Source of the DNA: Variovorax sp. KBW07
Lineage (GTDB): Bacteria > Pseudomonadota > Gammaproteobacteria > Burkholderiales > Burkholderiaceae_C
Reading direction: 5' to 3'
NCBI RefSeq assembly: GCF_003852515.1
Contig: NZ_QAJK01000036.1
Coordinates: 1-64,000 of the forward strand
DNA: 64,000 bases
Positions 61,001 through 64,000 of the stretch are shown piece after piece. Numbering within the stretch: the stretch's first letter is position 1; every line of letters starts with the position of its first letter. Both the position numbers and the translations under genes were made by a program. The notes beneath the pieces were generated by a model that searched no databases, was not told the origin of the DNA, and saw only the letters and a list, made by a program, of their open reading frames with translations.

Positions 61001-64000
61001 CGTAGACGGAACTCACGGCCTTGCTGTCGCGGCCGTCGCCGTCGGTGGCACTGGCGATGAGTTCGACTTCGCCGGCTTCCTTCAGCTCCGACTCGCACAG
61101 CAGCAGGCCGCGCGCATCGCTCTTGCCGCTGCAGACGGTGCCGATGTCCTTGGTCTCGGTCTTGTTGTCGTAGGTGTAGAAGCCGCCCACCATGCGCTTG
61201 CGGCTGGTGGTGGTGATGCGTGCCACGGCGCGCACATTGAGCGTCACGCCGGCCTGGGGCTTGCCCGTGAGGTCGAGCGCGAGGGCCTGGAACTTGAGCT
61301 TCTGGCTGGTCGATACCCAGCCTTCGGTCTTGATGCCCGCAATGACGGAGGCCGGCCACAGCGTCTGCGTGCTGCGGATGGTCTGCACTTCGCCGTTGGG
61401 GTCGGCATAGGTGGCTTCGAGCAGCAGCTCGCGCGGGGCCGTGACCTTGGGCACCTTGTCGATGGTGACCTTGCCGGCGCCGTCCTTGTTGAGCGTCAGG
61501 GGCAGCTTGTCGGCGATCACGCGGGTGTCGCTGGTGGCGTTGCTGTCTTCCTCGCCGGAGGCGCTGTCGCTGCTGGCGGAAAGCGTGTCGCCGCTGCCCG
61601 ACGTGGCGCGCGGCGGGTTGAAGCTGAAGGCGTCGTAGTCGGAGAAGCTCACGCTCTTGCCGCGCACCATGGCCGACACGCGCACCGGCAGGTTGGCGGC
61701 GCCACCGCCGGCCACGTAGTTGATCTGCACGTCGGTCGGCACCGTGGTGGCGGCCACCAGCGGTTTCTTCTCGGTGGGCGCGATGCGGCCTTCGAGCACG
61801 GGCAGGCGGAATTCTTCGACGCGGAACGTGCCGGTGCTGAAGCTGCGGCTGTAGCCGCTGTCGTCACCGTCGCTCTCGCCGTCCTTGGCGCCACCGGTGC
61901 GCAGCACCACTTCGTACGCGCCCAGCTTGGCGGCCGGTGGAATGGGGAAGGTGTTTTCCGCGCTCAGGCCGCCGGTGGCGGTCTTGCGCCAGGTCAGCGG
62001 CTGCGTGAAGCGCTGGCCGCTGCCCACGTGGGTAATGACGAGCGTGTCGGGCCGGTTTTCGGGGAGGCCGAAACCCTTGCTGGTCTGCGTGCGGATCAGG
62101 CTCTTCATGGACACCGTTTCGCCGGCGCGCAGCAGCGTGCGGTCGAAGATGGTGTGGGCCACGCGGTCGGCCTCGGCCTGCAGGCTGGTCGGCACGTTGA
62201 AGCGCCAGGGCTCGATGCCGCGCTGCCAGTCGCTCCAGGTGAAGGCCAGGTCTTCGATGCCCTTGTCGTCCTTGGCGCGGGCGCTGACGAACCAGGCCCC
62301 GCTGTCGTATTCGTTCGGGCCGTTGCACGACGGCGCCTGCGGCGAGATGCCGCTGAGCATCACCACGCCGCTGGCGTCGGTGGTGCCGGTGGCCACGGCC
62401 TTGCCGTCGCAGCTGGACACGCGCACTTCGGCGCCGGCCACGACCTTGCCCTTGTCCAGCGTGGTGACCCAGGCCATCGAGTTCTCGCGGCCCAGCTTGA
62501 AGTGCACCGCCAGGTTGGTGGCCAGCGCGGTGGTGCGCACGTACATCGTGCGGCCGGCGTTGTAGCGCTCGTCGAGCAGGGCCTCACCCAGCTTTTGCGA
62601 TGCGATCTCGAGCACGTGGAAGCCCGGCGTGAGCGGGATGCCGATGACTTCGAACGGACGCGGGTCGCCAGCATCGGACTTGGGCATGTCGAGCGCCTTC
62701 ACGCCCGGCTGGCCCGCCAGCAGCGACAGCATGCGGGTCTGCAGCGTCGTGCGGTCGTCCTTGTCGATGACCGGCGGCAGCGGGCCCTTGACGTCCTTGC
62801 GCGCCTGTTCGCGCGAGATGCTGTAGTTGTCGTAGCGGCGCACCTTGCGGAACCACGCGATGATCTCGGCGTCGGTCTTCGGGTTCATGTCGCTGACCTT
62901 GCCGGGCGTCAGGGCGTTGACCAGCAGCTGCGGTTCCACGCGGCGCACGGTCACCGGCATCATGGCCGGCGTGCCCGGTTCGGCAAGGCGCTCGACCACG
63001 CCGAAAGGCGAGGCCGCGAACTTGGCCAGCGGCGGCATGGCGCCGGTCGCCACCTTCAGCGGAAAGCTGCCGGGCGAGCCCAGCGGGCGGCCCGAGGCGT
63101 CTTCGAACTTGGAGGGCAGCTCGACGGTGAACTGCGCGCCTTCGTCCAGCGGCGGCTCGAAGCTCACGCCGTTGACCACGTCGTCGTCGCTTTGCTGCGT
63201 GCCGCCGTCGTTGTCGAGCTTGGCCTTGACGGTCTTGTTGCCCTTGAGCTGGATCTGCGCGGCCAGCTTGCGCGTGACCGGGGCGTTGAACGACAGCTGC
63301 ATCGGGCGCAGCGGCAGGCAGGCTGCCTGCGCGTTCTCGCGTTCGCAGCTGAACGAAACGGCAAAGGGTTCGCGCACCTGGTAGTCGAAGCGGCGCTCGA
63401 CGTTGTTGGCAACGCCCGACGGCGTGGCCACGCCCTTGCCGTACACGATCTGCATCTTGGCGCCGGGCGTGAGCGTGCGGTTGCACTGCAGGGTAATGAA
63501 GCGCAGCGGGTCCTTGGCGGCTTCTTTTTCGCGGCTGAAGGCCTTGAGCAGGCCGGTGCGCTGGTCGCCGTCGAGCAGCTTGACCGGAATGCGTTCGCCC
63601 ACGCCATCGGCCGAGCACCACACGTTCTGGCGCACGCTCTCGAGCGTGGCCGCCCCGTTGAGCTCGAGCATGAACATCTGCTGTTCGTCGATGCGGGCGT
63701 AGGTGCCGGGCATGTAGCTGCGCACGAACGGGCCGCCGGTGTTGAACTGGTAGCGGTCGGGTCCGGTGAGCTCGCCGCCGGAGCTGGGCTTGAAGGTCGG
63801 GATGCGGGTGACGGTGCAGCGCACGCCGGGCGGAAGGTCGTTCTCGAAGTCGTAGACCCAGGCCTTGGCGTCGGTCCAGCGGGCGGTGCCCTTGCCGGCC
63901 TGTGCATCGCTGCAACTGACGGAGAGCGGCGCGGGGGCCTTGGGATCACCGAAGTTGACGGCGGCCTGGTCGAACTTGGCGACGATCTGGCGCACGCGCG
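58092..64000 (-). CDS. Bacterial alpha-2-macroglobulin family protein (5' end cut by window)
   Basis: About 1967 residues are visible; the N-terminus and signal/lipobox lie beyond the window edge. MG-type beta-sandwich domains fill the first two thirds. The bait/ANA region includes 'LLVWNPKVVLDANGQAVVTVPLNDALTTFKIVAVADSG'. A thioester-type 'SCLEQ' motif is encoded at 59571-59582, followed by the thioester-helical domain and a receptor-binding-like end. These periplasmic proteins trap proteases and are thought to work with PBP1C. The CLEQ form agrees with the thioester-active type I group. Confidence 0.93.
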   Translation of the reverse strand, partial: RVRQIVAKFDQAAVNFGDPKAPAPLSVSCSDAQAGKGTARWTDAKAWVYDFENDLPPGVRCTVTRIPTFKPSSGGELTGPDRYQFNTGGPFVRSYMPGTYARIDEQQMFMLELNGAATLESVRQNVWCSADGVGERIPVKLLDGDQRTGLLKAFSREKEAAKDPLRFITLQCNRTLTPGAKMQIVYGKGVATPSGVANNVERRFDYQVREPFAVSFSCERENAQAACLPLRPMQLSFNAPVTRKLAAQIQLKGNKTVKAKLDNDGGTQQSDDDVVNGVSFEPPLDEGAQFTVELPSKFEDASGRPLGSPGSFPLKVATGAMPPLAKFAASPFGVVERLAEPGTPAMMPVTVRRVEPQLLVNALTPGKVSDMNPKTDAEIIAWFRKVRRYDNYSISREQARKDVKGPLPPVIDKDDRTTLQTRMLSLLAGQPGVKALDMPKSDAGDPRPFEVIGIPLTPGFHVLEIASQKLGEALLDERYNAGRTMYVRTTALATNLAVHFKLGRENSMAWVTTLDKGKVVAGAEVRVSSCDGKAVATGTTDASGVVMLSGISPQAPSCNGPNEYDSGAWFVSARAKDDKGIEDLAFTWSDWQRGIEPWRFNVPTSLQAEADRVAHTIFDRTLLRAGETVSMKSLIRTQTSKGFGLPENRPDTLVITHVGSGQRFTQPLTWRKTATGGLSAENTFPIPPAAKLGAYEVVLRTGGAKDGESDGDDSGYSRSFSTGTFRVEEFRLPVLEGRIAPTEKKPLVAATTVPTDVQINYVAGGGAANLPVRVSAMVRGKSVSFSDYDAFSFNPPRATSGSGDTLSASSDSASGEEDSNATSDTRVIADKLPLTLNKDGAGKVTIDKVPKVTAPRELLLEATYADPNGEVQTIRSTQTLWPASVIAGIKTEGWVSTSQKLKFQALALDLTGKPQAGVTLNVRAVARITTTSRKRMVGGFYTYDNKTETKDIGTVCSGKSDARGLLLCESELKEAGEVELIASATDGDGRDSKAVSSVYVTKQGELWFGGEDNDRIDVLPEKKSYQPGEVAKFQVRSPFRFATALVAVEREGIIETHVVQLDGKDPTVSLQVKPEWGPNAYVSVLALRGRLREVPWYSFFTWGFKAPREWWTAFWYEGKEYVAPTAMVDLSKPAYRLGMAEIRVGTRAHQLDVTVTSDKPSYPIRSKAQITISAKLPDGKPAAGAEVALAAVDQALLELMPNDSWNLLNAMLQRRSWGVSTSTAQMEIVGRRHYGRKAVPAGGGGGKGQTRELLDTLLVWNPKVVLDANGQAVVTVPLNDALTTFKIVAVADSGNSLFGTGQASIQATQDLQIISGLPPLVREDDQFRAQVTLRNTTQKPMKVEATPRATLLTLEPQTVDIPAGESREVAWTVTAPAQLAQTRAEAILWEIEAKDTLGGARDALKVRQRIVPSVPLTVQQATLVQVDGPFTLDVAPPADALPGRGGLKMSLQPKLAEGLPGVRDWFANYPFSCLEQKTSKSVGLRDAKMWQGVLATLPTYLDSDGLANYFPPRDGEANRGSDILTSYLLASTHEASQLNPAFALADDVRAPMESGLIAFVEGRITREFWSPRKDLDVRKLAALEALSRYGKAKGSMLGSITIAPNQWPTSAVIDWLNILKRVNDVPQRQQRMDEANNVLKARLSYQGTKLIFSTEQDDYWWWLMTNGDINTARLLLTVMEDPAWKDDIGKLANGFIGRQQNGAWHTTTANLWGGLALEKFSKVFESTPVTGVTAATLGAVKAQVDWSKVERVKTTDAAGAPNQGTFFGAPASPGNLKNNTMFLPWAASPSGAPVRDTLLVTQQGSGKPWLTLQSIAAVQLKAPFAAGYAIKKTITPVEQATAGKYTRGDVLRVTLEVNASADMTWVVISDPIPGGATILGGGLGRDSQIATQGEKKSGSGWAAFEERSFEAFRSYYEYLPKGVVKMEYTVRLNNVGDFALPPSRVEAMYAPEMFGESPNARVKVEAAK

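Noticed and set aside
1-64000. CRISPR arrays, insertion sequences, prophage or tRNA-associated islands
   Set aside because: No direct-repeat/spacer array, transposase, integrase, tRNA or rRNA was seen. The repeats found are short palindromes or in-gene modules.

Overview
This window comes from a GC-rich betaproteobacterial chromosome, most likely Comamonadaceae and Variovorax-like. That placement is inferred from the very high GC content, from the mix of GntR, LysR, FecI/FecR, DUF11 and filamentous-haemagglutinin families, and from a palindromic repeat of a type I recall from that group. No database search was run. I see no rRNA, tRNA, CRISPR array, transposase or phage gene.

Layout. 1-4128: a small TTG-started lipoprotein, a GntR regulator overlapping a CynX/NimT-type exporter gene, and a LysR regulator. 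4611-21127: four same-strand genes for exported DUF11-repeat surface proteins (205, 968, 2429 and 1771 aa). The third ends in an apparent outer-membrane beta-barrel, and the fourth is a mosaic of glycine-rich, invasin-like and prealbumin-like modules. 21146-24963: a TPM-domain membrane protein and penicillin-binding protein 1C, the latter with a repeat element inserted in frame. 25279-26694: a tiny lipoprotein, a LysE/RhtB exporter and a GFA-fold protein.

26969-41662: a cell-surface signalling locus. It holds an STN-domain protein without a receptor barrel, an ECF sigma factor, a FecR anti-sigma, a 3779-aa filamentous-haemagglutinin-like TpsA protein, and a second ECF sigma. The order resembles the Pseudomonas PUMA3 (VreA-VreI-VreR) system, which controls a two-partner-secretion protein. 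No TpsB transporter is present in the window.

41684-48503: a DUF2277 gene with a 44-codon overlapping ORF, two overlapping GNAT genes, and a LysR-headed run (EthD-like, MFS, DUF2848, amidase) that looks catabolic. 48580-53456: a class D beta-lactamase coupled by a GTGA overlap to a class-C-like serine hydrolase, an exported esterase, an AraC regulator and a PPOX flavoprotein. 53490-58038: small enzymes (SnoaL, unknown, NIPSNAP, VOC) divergent from a TetR gene, then a Zn-ribbon/VOC fusion, a dual-specificity phosphatase and an unknown gene. 58092-64000: a bacterial alpha-2-macroglobulin with a CLEQ thioester motif, cut by the window edge.

The main theme is envelope biology: giant secreted or surface proteins, dedicated surface signalling, and periplasmic defence or cell-wall enzymes. 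The DUF11 quartet and the PUMA3-like locus are the best candidates for a poorly described system.
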